From Agelaius tricolor (lineage: Eukaryota; Chordata; Aves; Passeriformes; Icteridae): DNA of 64,000 nt. Positions 50,277 to 60,938 of this stretch are shown in pieces (position 1 is the first letter of the stretch; every line of letters begins with the position of its first letter). The DNA is taken from assembly GCA_023055355.1 (NCBI GenBank), contig JALJCS010000001.1, forward strand, positions 53,449,381 through 53,513,380. The letters run 5' to 3'. The translations under genes were made by a program, and so were the position numbers. The notes beneath the pieces are model-generated. The model worked only from the letters and a program-made list of their open reading frames with translations. It was not told the DNA's origin and ran no database searches.

Positions 50277-52748
50277 CTGCAGATGCTCCTGGTTTCATGG
50301 CTCAGGATATGCTTGTGTGAGCCTGTGCTGCTCATCTTGAGGCAGGGCTCTGCTCCCACTTGGAACATCCCTAGATGCTGCTGCCTTCAAGAGGTTGAGC
50401 ATGGCAGTGCTATTTGTCATGGGCCAAAGAAGGTTCAGGGCTGGCTTTAACAGTTTATGTGTGATATTATAATTTATACAGATTTTAGAGAATTCTGGTG
50501 CAGTGCCAGGCAACACTCTCAAGTGCTTCTTAATCCATTAATGCAGACAAACCCTGAATGGAGCATGCACTGGCCATTTCTGCAGCTGGTCCCACTAGCT
50601 GACATTTCAGATGGGCAGCCCTCTGTGAGTATTTCCCAGTGGCACACAGATGGGTGGCATTGTCTGGCTCCTTCATGGACCAGGGCACCTCTGTACCCCC
50701 CTGGGATCTGTTGGGTGCTCTGCTGCCTCACTGCCCCAGCAGTACCCATGAGAGCTGCCCCATGGATATTCCCTTAGGAATTTGTTTGGCTCAGTCAAGC
50801 TGCCTGGGAACTTACAAATACATGCAAGAGGAGGATTTCTGGTCTTTGTTGTATCAGTGTGGGCAGAGTGGTCCCTCTGAAATAAGCAGCAGCAGCCAAT
50901 TTAAACTAACCAGCCCAAGGTGTGGGTCCAGGCTTCCACAGAATAAACCAGACTGGAATTTGCTTTATCTAGTCTACAGTAGAACTCTTTTCCAAAGCTA
51001 CTTTGTGCCACTATCATCACTCGAATCAGCGCAGTTACTCTGGGCTTCTAAAAACACAGCAATAAACAGATTTTTGTCTAAATAGGTTTAAAAGCTGACA
51101 GCCTGGTTATGGGGACTGATGAGATTTCCTTTATTGACTGTGCAATTAGTGTGATTTAGAGTCTCCACAGGGGCCTTGCTGAAGGCCCTCCAAGACCCAG
51201 CTGTGACAAATCCCCCCCACAAGTTCTGCTAGACACTGCTGCTGGAGACAGCGGCTGTGGTTCTGGGACCTTGTTCCTCCCCCTCATCTTCCCACCCTCC
51301 TGATCCTGCCTTCCTGGTGTCCTGACCTCCCACGGGGCCAGTTATTTGTCTGGTATCACACCCCTGCCTTCCAAGGTAATAAATGACTGCGGGAAGCAGC
51401 TTTGCACTGGCCCTCATTAGCCGCAAGCCCTGCCGTCCCTTCTCCTGCTGCACCACGCAACCCATGACTATCGGCAGCAGATACACATTTCTCAGGCTCC
51501 CACAGGACCCACAGGTCTGTGGCAGATGGTGCACCGGGCTGATGGATGCACAGGGCTGGGGAAGCGAGTCACCCTCCTTGCCCCTTGGGATCATGTCCCA
51601 GCACAGCCTGGCCCTCCTTGTGATGCTCCATTCCTGTGCCATTGCAAGGGATTTGTGGATGTTGTTAATATTGAAAAATGTGGGAGGTAAGGTGAAGAGC
51701 CTTTTTTGGTACTGTCTTATTCCATTTTCAGAGGCCACTGTTATTCTGAAATAGCATCAGCCTTAAGCAAAATAGATCCACAAAACTCAAAGTGAAGTGT
51801 CAAAGTGCAGCAAAATGGATCTATGTCCATGCTATAGGTGCAATTACTGGGGCTGTGTTATGTTTAAGAAAATAGCAATTTTTGTCAATGTATATTGAAA
51901 GGTTACCCATTAATAAAGCTAATTAAAAATTGATCTTGGTGCCACCAGCATCCCAACATTCTCTGCTAAACAATCACCTGCTCTTTTATTTTTATTTCTT
52001 TTTTCTTTCTCTTTTATTTTTATTTCTACTTTCTTACCAGAAACAGAAAAATAAAGAGTGGTTTAAAAGAAAGAAATGGGGAGAGAGGAAAATACACGTC
52101 TGAAACTTTCTCTTTTTTACAATGTTTCTACAAACAACTTTGAAGAAAATGTAACTATTATTTGTTTCGCTTTTTTCCTCTTAACTCATTTTTGTTTTGG
52201 TTTAGTTTTTAATGTAAACTCCTTCTTATTGTATAAAAAGCCCATTTCTGCTAGCGGCCCTCATTCTGAAGAGCAGGAGGAACAATGGAAAACCAGATCA
52301 GCTGTCATGTAAAATGACAAAATTTTATATTTGGAAGCACTGAAGGTACCACTTAAGATCCATGCATCTCTGTGTAAGGGAGCCATGCAGAGAGCCCCTC
52401 AATTTTTGCAGAAAAGTCTATATGTCAGAGGTGACAATGTCATGAAGAAACGGCACTTTTCAATGCAGAGATTCAGTCCTCGCCAATATTCTTTTTGTTT
52501 TCCAGCCAGCACCTCGCTCCTGTCTGAGGTCAGACTAAATGATGTAACGCTCCCTTCTGGCCTCGCAATCGATGGGCCGGTGGCCGGGGCTTCTCTCCCT
52601 GCTGACAGCAGCGTTCGCTGCAGCTGAGACCCCCCCGGGGACCAGGCTTTGGTCCTGGGCTCACACCGCACTACCAGGTGCTATGGGACAGCATTCACAG
52701 CATGCACTAAAGGGAAACATGTTTCTTACAACGATGTTAAACTTCTCC

Positions 52749-52770
52749 GGAACAACAACAACAACAACAA
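52749..52770. repeat. (AAC)n microsatellite
   Basis: About seven ACA/AAC units in a row. Confidence 0.85.
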
Positions 52771-53029
52771 AACATCTTAAACTCTTCCCCTCACATAGAC
52801 ATAGCCAAGAAATCCGCCAGCTTTATTTTAACCAACGTCCATTTACTCGTGGCTGAGTAAATGTTTATTTTGTTTGCTCCGTTCTTCAAGACTCTGCTGC
52901 CTTAACACGTTGCCAGAGCAGTTTGACAGTGCAGTGACATCGTCAAGCACTCTCTTTAAATTCCATTTCTGGCAAGAAAGGAGGAACTGCACGTCGACCT
53001 GTCCTCCGCTCATCTGACCCTGACTCCAC

Positions 53030-53600
53030 CCGGCTCCCGTGACCCCTTTCTCGGGATGAGGAGAGTTCTGCGCTGCGCGGCAGGGACCACGAACCCCTCT
53101 GAGCCCAGCAGTCCGGCACCGGCCCCGTGCCCTGCGAGCGCATCTCCAGTCCTGGGGTTTGCTTCTCACCAGGTTCAGGACCAGGCTCAGACCCCCGGCA
53201 GACCCTAAGCTATCTCTATGCCCAGGTCACCCGCGGCAGCAGCAGCCGCATCCCCTCTCACACCCGGGAAGGAGCGCGGCTGCCCCGGCCCTGCCCGCCC
53301 CGCGCCCGCCCCGCACTCACCGCCTCGGGCGCGGGGTCCCCGCTGCTGCCGCCTGCCCGCGGCCCCGGCATCGCCCCGGGAGGCGCGGGAGCAGCGCTCG
53401 CTCCGGGGCCGGGTCCGGGTGCGGGTCCGCCTCGGGCGCGGAGCCGCAGCGAGTGAGCGGAGACCCCGCGCCGGCCGCCCCCGGCCCTCCCCGCCGAGGG
53501 AGGAGCCGCTGCAGCCCGCAGCAAACCCCGGGGGTCCGCGGGATGCCGAGCGGGCCGCGGGCAGCGCTTGCAGGATAAGGGGAGGCAAAATCAATAGGTG
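53030..53600. promoter_or_regulatory. CpG island, probable promoter
   Basis: GC content and CpG density rise abruptly here, to a peak at about 53,260-53,560, against an AT-rich, CpG-poor background. Islands of this kind usually mark promoters in birds. On the minus strand it contains an ATG at 53371 with a 17-codon open segment that runs into a consensus GTGAGT donor at 53320-53315. On the plus strand a proline- and arginine-rich reading frame is open through the island, as expected from base composition alone. No known gene could be assigned. Confidence 0.75.
53321..53371 (-). CDS. Candidate first coding exon of an unidentified gene
   Basis: ATG at 53371 gives MPGPRAGGSSGDPAPEA, then GCG|GTGAGT, phase 0. 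It lies in the CpG island, where first exons are expected. The short Gly/Pro/Ala-rich content is typical of GC-rich 5' exons but also of chance frames in such DNA. The connection to the exons at 50.2, 45.9 and 42.1 kb is not closed: the next listed exon needs two bases from a preceding exon, so at least one exon between is missing or the model is wrong. Confidence 0.35.
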
Positions 53601-53649
53601 CGGGGAGAAATGAAGTGAAAAGTGACTTACAAAGAGAAAACCCTTCACG

Positions 53650-55970
53650 GGTTCTTCACAGCCAACCCGTCACAGCCAAGCCCTCCCTGCCTGGTTTATT
53701 CCTGAGGCAGCGTGGCAGGTATGAGTGTAACACCGCAGGGTGTCAGTCATAGCGAGCACCAGGGCTGGGCAACTTGAAGACGAAATTTGCGTCCATCAGG
53801 AATGAAGGAATGAGGGATGGGACCAAGTGGCTTAAGGGATAGGGGCGTGTGTCACCACTGGCTTGGATGTAAAGACCTTGTAATGCTCTCATCATCCGTA
53901 CAAGTGTCCACTTAAGTCTTAGGACATTCTCATTGTCCTGGGCACAGGTTTGGGGAATCAGCCCTTTAATTCTGGTAAGAATGGCACAAAGCTCTTAAGA
54001 AAGTGAGATTGGCTTTCTACTACCCAATGTTCTCCGTATTCTTACTGAAATCTAAGTGACCCAAGTGCTGGGAAGCTTTATCACTTCAAAGTGGATTATT
54101 TCTTCAACAGATTTGCCTATACTTAACCATCATATTTTACAAGTGACCTGTTCTCACTGAGTTGTGCTGCTTGGCAGCTAAATTTGCAGGATTTGTTTCA
54201 AGTAATGATGAATTGTCTCCAGATGGGACACTTGCTCTTGCAGTCTGGATTATGGTATTTTCACTAGGAAAAAAAGCACAGGAACTGCTCTTTCCCATGA
54301 GTAGGACAAATGTCCTGTCAAATCTGGGCTGGTTAATAAGAGCTTCAGTTTGTCCTTGAGGAGGGGGAGGGATGAATTATCATGTCCCTGACTGCCCACA
54401 AGGCACTCCTTAGGAAAAAAACCCCAAACAAAACAGCAAAATACAGCACCTTTCAAACCCACTTAGACCCCTTGAAAGGACAGGTTGATACAGATCCCTG
54501 CACTAAGTTGCTTCGAATGACAGCAGCTCTGCCTCTGCTTGTGTACAGCTAGCGACTGCCAATCAGCCACCTAGTTCTGCCAGCATTTTCCTCCCTTTCC
54601 TGGCTCTGTGTGATTCAGGGATTTCTGGAGGGCTTCTTGTTTGGGTTTTTTCCTCTTGTATTTTTTCAGCTTTTTTACTGAGAATATCACTTCTATCAAA
54701 TATTAACAAAACTTCATTTCAAGCTGCTGGGTCTGCTCTGTGACATCCTCTGGCAGCCTGCAAAAAATCAACAGGGAAGTTACATGAGATTTGGCATCAT
54801 CACTGCAACTATTGTGAAGGCTCAGTTAAGCCCTCCAGGACATGAATGCAGGCCAGATTTTCAGGAAGTTGCAATATGTTCCTGGACAGCATGATCAGCA
54901 GTGATTGATTTCTGCATTTACAAATGTGTTTATTATTTTACATTAGCTCAAATTGGACAGATAAGAGACCTCCAGAGAAGTGAGAAAGACCATTGCTTTG
55001 CTGTTTAGATCAGAAATGTTTTCTGTATTGCTGCAAAGGGAAGAAAAGTTTTCTAAGCTCACACAACATCTTGGGCAGGACTTTTCGGCATGTAACATAC
55101 TGGCTAATTTAAAGGTGACAGCTGAAGACTACAGTGAGAGAAATCAGAAATGCAGACATGGTCATCTTATTTCTTACAATTCATATTTCTTTTGATACTT
55201 ATGCTAAAAAAAGAAACCGTTTTGATCTGCACAAAGCCTCATATGTTTTAGCAGACTAAGATTAACTGGGATGCCTAGTTAAAACAGGCACTCACCAATT
55301 AAGATAATAAAAAAACTGCTATTTGAAATTCAAAAGAGACCAAGAAGTTAAAGAGACACTTATCCAAGAGCTTAGCAGGTTTTCATTTGCGGATACTTAA
55401 GGAAAAAAAAAAAGGTGAAGACGCACTCTGGAACGCAGCCCAGTAAAATCAGCGAGGAGTCTGCGAGCTCCTGTGAGCTTCATTACCAAAGGGCCTGCTG
55501 CTCACCAGCCCGTTTGCTTTTGCACTCCATCTGCCACGTCTTGTATGCACTGAGACCCAGGCTCTGCTGCCATCGCCTGCGCTGACAGTTCCCCTCAGGT
55601 GTCCCCAGCAGCCCTGCTCCAACCACCTGAACAGTGCAGGACCTGTGCCAGCTCCCGGGTTTTCCTTGGGACTGGGATGGCATTTCACTGACATTCACTC
55701 AACATGGCTTTTTCTCCCTCCTGGAAGCTTAATGCAATACAGCAGCAATATTATTGTTGTTGTTTTTGTTTTTATTAACAATAATAACAATAATAATTAG
55801 TTCAAAGAGTTGATGTAAATTCTCCAACCTGAAGTTTCTTCCACATTTATTCGCACCACCTGAATCTGAATCAGTCTCCTCTGCCTGCAGTTACTAAGGG
55901 AATCAGCTCAGAGGAGAACATATGTATGTTCAGGTACATGAGCATATGTACCAGCCTGTGAGTTTGAATG
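53650..55970. other. Upstream of the CpG island, no gene seen
   Basis: Unique-looking sequence with a low-complexity AAT/AAC patch near 55,750. No exon or repeat could be supported. Confidence 0.5.
55747..55799. repeat. AAT/AAC-rich low-complexity sequence with imperfect inverted repeat
   Basis: A TTATTGTTGTT half is followed by AACAATAATAA-type sequence, so the strand can fold back on itself imperfectly. Confidence 0.85.
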
Positions 55971-56085
55971 TGCTGGGTTAACCTTTGCTGGCTGCCAGAT
56001 GCCCACCCAGATGCTTTCTCATTTTTCCTCCTGAGCAGGACAGGGGGATAAAGGCAGATTTAAAGAAAACCTTGTGAGTCTTCCT
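55971..56085 (+). mobile_element. Avian ERV leader/LTR-like fragment
   Basis: The stretch starting TGCTGGGTTAACC and running through GGCTGGCTGCCAGATGCCCA to CCTTGTGAG resembles the terminal and leader sequence common in avian endogenous retroviruses. Only about 115 bp is present. It abuts the pol fragment that reads on the other strand, so the two pieces are not in their original arrangement. The family assignment is from memory of the sequence type and should be confirmed. Confidence 0.5.
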
Positions 56086-56590
56086 GATCATTCCTTGGCT
56101 CTGGAGCTGGTGAATCCTGGAAGGCAACCAGGGAGCCTTGGGTGATGTGTATTGCCAATGGTGCGCCATCGTGGCAGCCATGGCCACCTGCTGTTCTTTG
56201 ACGTGCAGCATCCCACTACACAGGCATCCTCCAGGAGGCCGGGCAAGGCAAGCAGATGTTTCAACTTCTCTGAATAGATGGCAACTGCATCAAAAGCCCA
56301 TCGCTGCCTTTTTGGGTCCTTGAAGTACCCTCTCCTGAGACAATCTATGCCAAGAATACACAGGGCTTCCGAGCTGGTCACAACAGCCATTTGTCTCCTG
56401 TAAAGCTCACCTCAGCCCCCAGTACAGACAGCTTTTGGGATCTCCCTGTCAATCCAGAAATCCAGATGGGTTGCTCTCTGACGTGCCATAGCAGCATTAG
56501 GGTATGCTGTGCACCAGTGTCTAGCAATACTTTAGACTTCCGTGGATCCAGTGTGCCAAGCCATCAAATCCACACAGCCCAGTAAAGCTG
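56086..56590 (-). mobile_element. ERVL-like pol fragment (protease to start of reverse transcriptase), defective
   Basis: Read on the minus strand, the translated frames show a retroviral aspartic-protease signature (LLDTGA, near 56,508-56,525). Next comes the linker with a G-x-D-x-L-R-R-G-Y-F type motif typical of avian ERVL pol, then the first residues of reverse transcriptase. The frame shifts and the catalytic reverse-transcriptase part is missing, so the element is dead. It stops where the plus-strand LTR-like fragment begins. Confidence 0.75.
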
Positions 56591-57230
56591 GTCACCCCTT
56601 TCCTTCTCCTGATCAAAGGCAGTGACCCTCTATTCTAGGCTGGAGATTCTTGCAGTGTCAGACCAAAAGTCCCTTCACCAAAATCAAGAGAAGCACTCTT
56701 AATCCTCTTCTATGCCAGGGAGACTGCTAGTTGCCTTCCACCATCTCAACAGCAGCTGAACTGGCAGCAGCCGTAGATGGCCCTCCTTATCATCTCTCTT
56801 CCCAGTCAATCTGTGTACATAGGCTCCCAACTTGGAGAAGGGTCACCATCCCACTTCCTTGTGAGGTCACTCACTAGTGGCAGCAATCTGCTTGCCAGAC
56901 TGGTGGCTGTAATGTTTCAGCATATTTTGAAGTCTGCCCAAGTTTCAGGGCCGGTCATTTCTCTCACTTCCTCCTCTTTTTGCCTTGCTGAAGCTGCCTG
57001 ATCAGATCCTTCCTCCTCCCGCTTCTGTACTAATTGCTGGTATGGACACATTGACCTCTGCATCCAGTGATTCTTTTTGACTGCTAAGTGTTGCCACTTG
57101 TAGTTTAGATCACATTCCCCTGATGGTGCTGAAGGGAGGCTCAAGAAGCACAAGGAAAGCCCCAGTGTAGTGCCAAGAGCTGCTGGTTTCACTGGAGCAG
57201 GCAAGGCACCCTTCCATCAAGTGCCAGTTC
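56591..57230 (-). mobile_element. Probable upstream (gag-side) part of the ERVL-like element
   Basis: This stretch continues directly upstream of the protease signature in the element's own orientation. It contains a broken frame with a charged, Glu-rich segment and Gln/Arg-rich parts, as gag remnants often do. No diagnostic gag motif was found, and the outer limit near 57,230 is a guess based on where the retroviral character fades. Confidence 0.35.
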
Positions 57231-59346
57231 AACATGCCTGTAGAGGTGCAAGATCACAGGCTATGTGAGGTGATAACCCTGCCAGGCAGCCACCAAGTCC
57301 TGCCACACACCATGCAGGCACCAGGGATCAGTGGCCTAAAGCCTTGTCACCTCAATGGCAAACTGGTTCTCCATAACACCAGACGAAAAGTAGTTTCTAT
57401 GCAAATGACAAGAAGATGACATTAGTCAAGCAGCTTAGATAAGGATGTGGTGAGGAGCTCTGGAGAGGAAGGCAGACACATCAGTCCCAGAGGGGAAGAG
57501 AGCGGTGCAATCCCTCAGCTCTCCACAGGAAAGCTCTCCTGGCACAGGAGCAGTGCCCGTGCCAGGGCCAAGGCAGGGCTGCTGCTTTATCAGAATGCTT
57601 CCAGGCATGGTGAAACACAGAGATAAGCACTGCAGCAGGAGGAGCTGAAAGCAGCCACTGCTGAGCCCATGGCTCTGTTACACTGTAAATCAAGCGAGCC
57701 CTGTGTGCCATGCAGAGGCCTGCCAGTCATCACCTAGGGCAGCTACAGTACACCCAGATCAAAACTGGCTTTATCTTGTGCCCAAGGAAGAGGACTGGGT
57801 GGTTGATCTTGGCTGGTTCCCAGACATCGACCTGGATGCTTTCTCACCCGATCTCCTCAATTGGACAGGGGGGGAAGATAAGATTAAAAAACACCTCAAG
57901 GGTGAAAGACAGTTTAATAAAAAAAGCAAAAGCTGTGCATGCGACCAAAGCAGAAAGAGGAATTAATTCCCTGCTTCCCATCAGCGGGCAGATGTCCAAC
58001 TACACCCTGGGAAGGAGAGCCTCAGCTCGTGTAATTGTAGCTTGGGAAGACAAACATCGTAATACTGCTTTCCCTGAGCTTCTATTAAAAGAGAGGTGCA
58101 GCCTCTCCTTTGTGTGCTGTTTGCTCTGAGGGCTGGGAAGTGAGATCTGCTGAGCCCTTGGCAGGGACCATGCAGTGAAGGAGTATCTTACTTCATGTGT
58201 GTGCTGAGGGCAGGGGTGTACCTCTGCTGGAAGGAGATTTAGCAATGGAGAGTGCCTGACTCTTGCATGGGCCCACATGAACACTTTACCCCTGGGGAAG
58301 TGTTCCCTGCAGAGCTGGTGGCCGGCATCTTGTAGTGTGGGTGAGGCAACCTCTGTGCCTGGGTTGGTTTGCTCAGCTCTCCAGTTGCTCTTGAAGGACT
58401 CTTCTGGTGTTTATGTCCAAGTCCAGAACTCATGTCATCCCCAGATGGACTTTCCTGTTCAGGTCAGCTAACTAAGTGGAGGTGTGTCATGGATCATACC
58501 CAGGACTGCTGCACATAGATCAGGTATTGCAAATGATTTGGATTTACATATGCCAGGATGTTACACAACTCTGCTCAGGAACTGTATCTTGAAGGAAAAG
58601 AGGCACATCTGCACTGGAAAAGAAGCACATCTGCATCCTTTCCATATTTACAGCCCCGACTGGCAAGAGCTGCTTGCAAAAGCAGTCCCACGGTCTGGAG
58701 GGAATCTGGCATCAGGCAGCATGGGATGAGGCAGAATTTGTCCCTTGAGGACAAAGAGCATCAGAGGAGTTGCTGGTGAATCCTGAGCAATGAGACATCA
58801 GGAATGCATTCCTTCTGGAAACACTGCTGCAAGTGGATTGCATAATTCTTGCTGAGCTCTCCCTCCAGGTCGCCATGAGGGGAAAATGTTGGTGTTTAAT
58901 GCAGGCAGCTACTTAGCTGGGGACTGGGGTAGGAGCAGTGTCAAGGGTCTGTGCCAGGAGCTCTGCTCTTGGGAAAGCAGCCAGAGATGCTGGAGGAAAT
59001 GAATCACCAGTGGCAGCTCTGGGACTGCAGACTAAATGAGTTTAATGCAGTGTGCAAACAGAACAAGGCTGATCCCTGCACCGGGTTTGGGAATAAGCCT
59101 AATAAGCCCATGATAATCTGTGCTTTTTGAGGTACAGCATGCATTTTTCAGGTGGCTGTTGAGTATTTAATTTGATTTCAAACAGTGTGCTCTACATGTA
59201 ATTGAGGTTTGAGTCCGTGTATTTGATTTCGGAAGTTAAGCAGTAGAAAGAAGGGGGTGTCCTGTCATTTCCACTGGACAATGTTCCTGAACACATTTAC
59301 ACATTTTCAAAGCACCCAGGAGCTTGAGCTCTTCTGAAAATTTCCC

Positions 59347-59371
59347 TTTTTTTTTTTTTTTTTTTTTTTTT
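59347..59371. repeat. Poly-T tract (25 T)
   Basis: An uninterrupted run of T is followed by GCAG. It could be the poly-A end of an inserted minus-strand retrosequence or a simple repeat; no recognisable retrocopy was seen next to it. Confidence 0.9.
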
Positions 59372-59867
59372 GCAGTCCATGTGGGATACAAACTTTTTGA
59401 AAGATTTGCTCCAGAGAACAACTTCTGGTTTTCAGTGGTTTAATTTAGACACATCCTTTTTCTTCATGAATATTGCAGGAAGATTTCTGTGACAACCACA
59501 AACAAAAAAACAGAAATTCAGCATCTTGCCAATCTGTGTGCTGAAACCTCTGCTTCACTCTCACAAAGTGTGCTGGATGTGTGGTGCACAATTTCTCCCA
59601 CCTTCAGCTGAGTCATCTCATAATGGTGGCAGAAGGCTAAAACACCAAATTCTGTCAAGAAGGTGACAAGGGCTACTTACTGGGACATCCAAAAAGATGC
59701 TTGAATATAGGCAGGATAATGTGGTTTTTCCTCCACTCTCAAAGGACAGACTGAAAGAGCTCTGCTGAACTTTTTGAAAGCTGAGGTGTGGTTTGGAAAC
59801 ATTTGGCAGCTGCAGTTAAAAAGCCCTGAAACCCACAACTGTGGTGTGGACTGAGTAGAGGACATGT

Positions 59868-59937
59868 GGACTTGTCAGGGGCATTGGACTAGATGATCTT
59901 TAAAGGTCCCTTCCAATCCAAACCGTTCTGAGTCTGT
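59868..59937 (+). mobile_element. CR1 retrotransposon 3' terminus (short)
   Basis: GCATTGGACTAGATGATCTT followed by AAAGGTCCCTTCCAATCCAA is the last 60-70 bp of a CR1 element. The 5' side blends into unrecognised sequence. Confidence 0.9.
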
Positions 59938-60099
59938 GCTTGTACTGTGGACAGTGTCGGGTGATCCTAAGTTTTGGTTCCTCACGTTAAAATATGGCCA
60001 GATTTTGCAAAGGGTCGACACCATTGGGGTTCAGCAGAGGGGGGAAGTTCAGACGGGTGTCACCAGTGCCGGTGTGCCATGTGCAATAGGTGACATTCC

Positions 60100-60260
60100 T
60101 AATGTCTCCGCGCCCGTTTCTCCATGCGGATTGCCGCGGGCTGTCCTGCCCTCTAGTGCCTGCAGCGCCCGCTCCCTCCGGCCTCTCCCGGCTCCCCCGC
60201 GCACACGCTCACTCACTCAATGGAGGATGCTGCGGCTCCGAGCGGGGAACAGGAACTGGA
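60100..60260. promoter_or_regulatory. Small CpG-rich patch
   Basis: CpG density is locally high over about 160 bp (for example CTCCGCGCCCG and CCCGCGCACACGC). It lies within a 241-codon plus-strand open frame (59936-60661) that starts inside a CR1 end. The patch could be a minor promoter about 0.7 kb upstream of the duplicated TAGAP exons on the same strand. Confidence 0.35.
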
Positions 60261-60938
60261 AACCCCCGTGGCCTCTCCTGTGCGATGATGAGTGCAGAGC
60301 CAAACTGGAGGAGAAGCCCTGTGAGAAAGTGAAAGGCTTCTTATCGAATCCACACAGGAGGCAGACTTCTTATCAAACACAAAGTCCAAACTGTTTCCTT
60401 CCAGCTGACATATCCAGGAGTGCAATTTTCCTCAATGCTGAAAAGAACCTGCAGCTGACAACTTCTGCAGCAGCCAGGCATCCTGTAGCACCCGTGCCTG
60501 GCTGTGCAGCCCCACGTGCAGTCAGGGCTGTGTGCCAGACCCATAGCTGGGGAGCAGCAGTCCGTCTGGAAGCCAAGACCCACATCCAACCACCTACCTG
60601 CATTTCTGTGTCTCCTCAGCTCTGGGGTGATGGATCACACCATCACAGTCTCTTTTTCTAAAGCATCTTGAAGGTCTGAATGACTTTTTGGTTTTGGACT
60701 TAGTGGTGGCAGCACATAGGCTTTCTGAAGAGGATGTCCCTATCCCTCTCCATGTTCCTCTCCCCTGGGTTCATGAATTTTTGGCTCACAGTGTTCTGTT
60801 CTATTCTATCTACGTGTCTCTGAATACTTTGTAACACTCTCAAGGAGCCTCTAACTGGTGAGGATGGGAAAACACCCTTGCTCTCCATTTTGTCCAGGGC
60901 AGACCCTGCTGGTGGCTGTCCTACGAAATGAATGGCAT

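Larger units (their letters stand above)
42160..53020. other. Intergenic, or introns of the candidate minus-strand gene
   Basis: Apart from the candidate exons at 45859-45947 and 50182-50276 and the 18-bp minisatellite, nothing was recognised. GC-richer pockets at about 45,480-46,700 and 50,500-51,650 give overlapping open frames in several frames, the mark of composition rather than coding. Confidence 0.45.
57231..60100. other. Intergenic, no gene seen
   Basis: This contains the poly-T tract and the CR1 terminus at 59,868-59,937. Two overlapping plus-strand frames are open at about 57,703-58,129, the longer being 139 codons; neither resembles a protein I know. Confidence 0.5.

Noticed and set aside
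51229..51738. 169-codon minus-strand open frame
   Set aside because: The opposite strand is also open over most of this length and the region is GC-rich; the peptide has no family resemblance.
52572..52676. Signal-peptide-like start (MGRWPGLLSLLTAAFAAAETP) as a first exon of FNDC1
   Set aside because: There is no consensus donor after it and no fibronectin type III exon follows in the window, so FNDC1 cannot be supported.
53127..53648. Long Pro/Arg/Ala-rich frames on both strands in the CpG island
   Set aside because: Several overlapping frames are open at once, which reflects base composition. Only the short ATG-to-donor segment on the minus strand was kept as a candidate exon.
57703..58129. 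Two overlapping open frames of 87 and 139 codons
   Set aside because: Mutually overlapping in different frames, with no known domain and no clear splice or promoter context.
59936..60661. 241-codon plus-strand open frame
   Set aside because: It begins inside the tail of a CR1 element, crosses a CpG-rich patch that removes stop codons, has no known motif, and looks like a chance frame.
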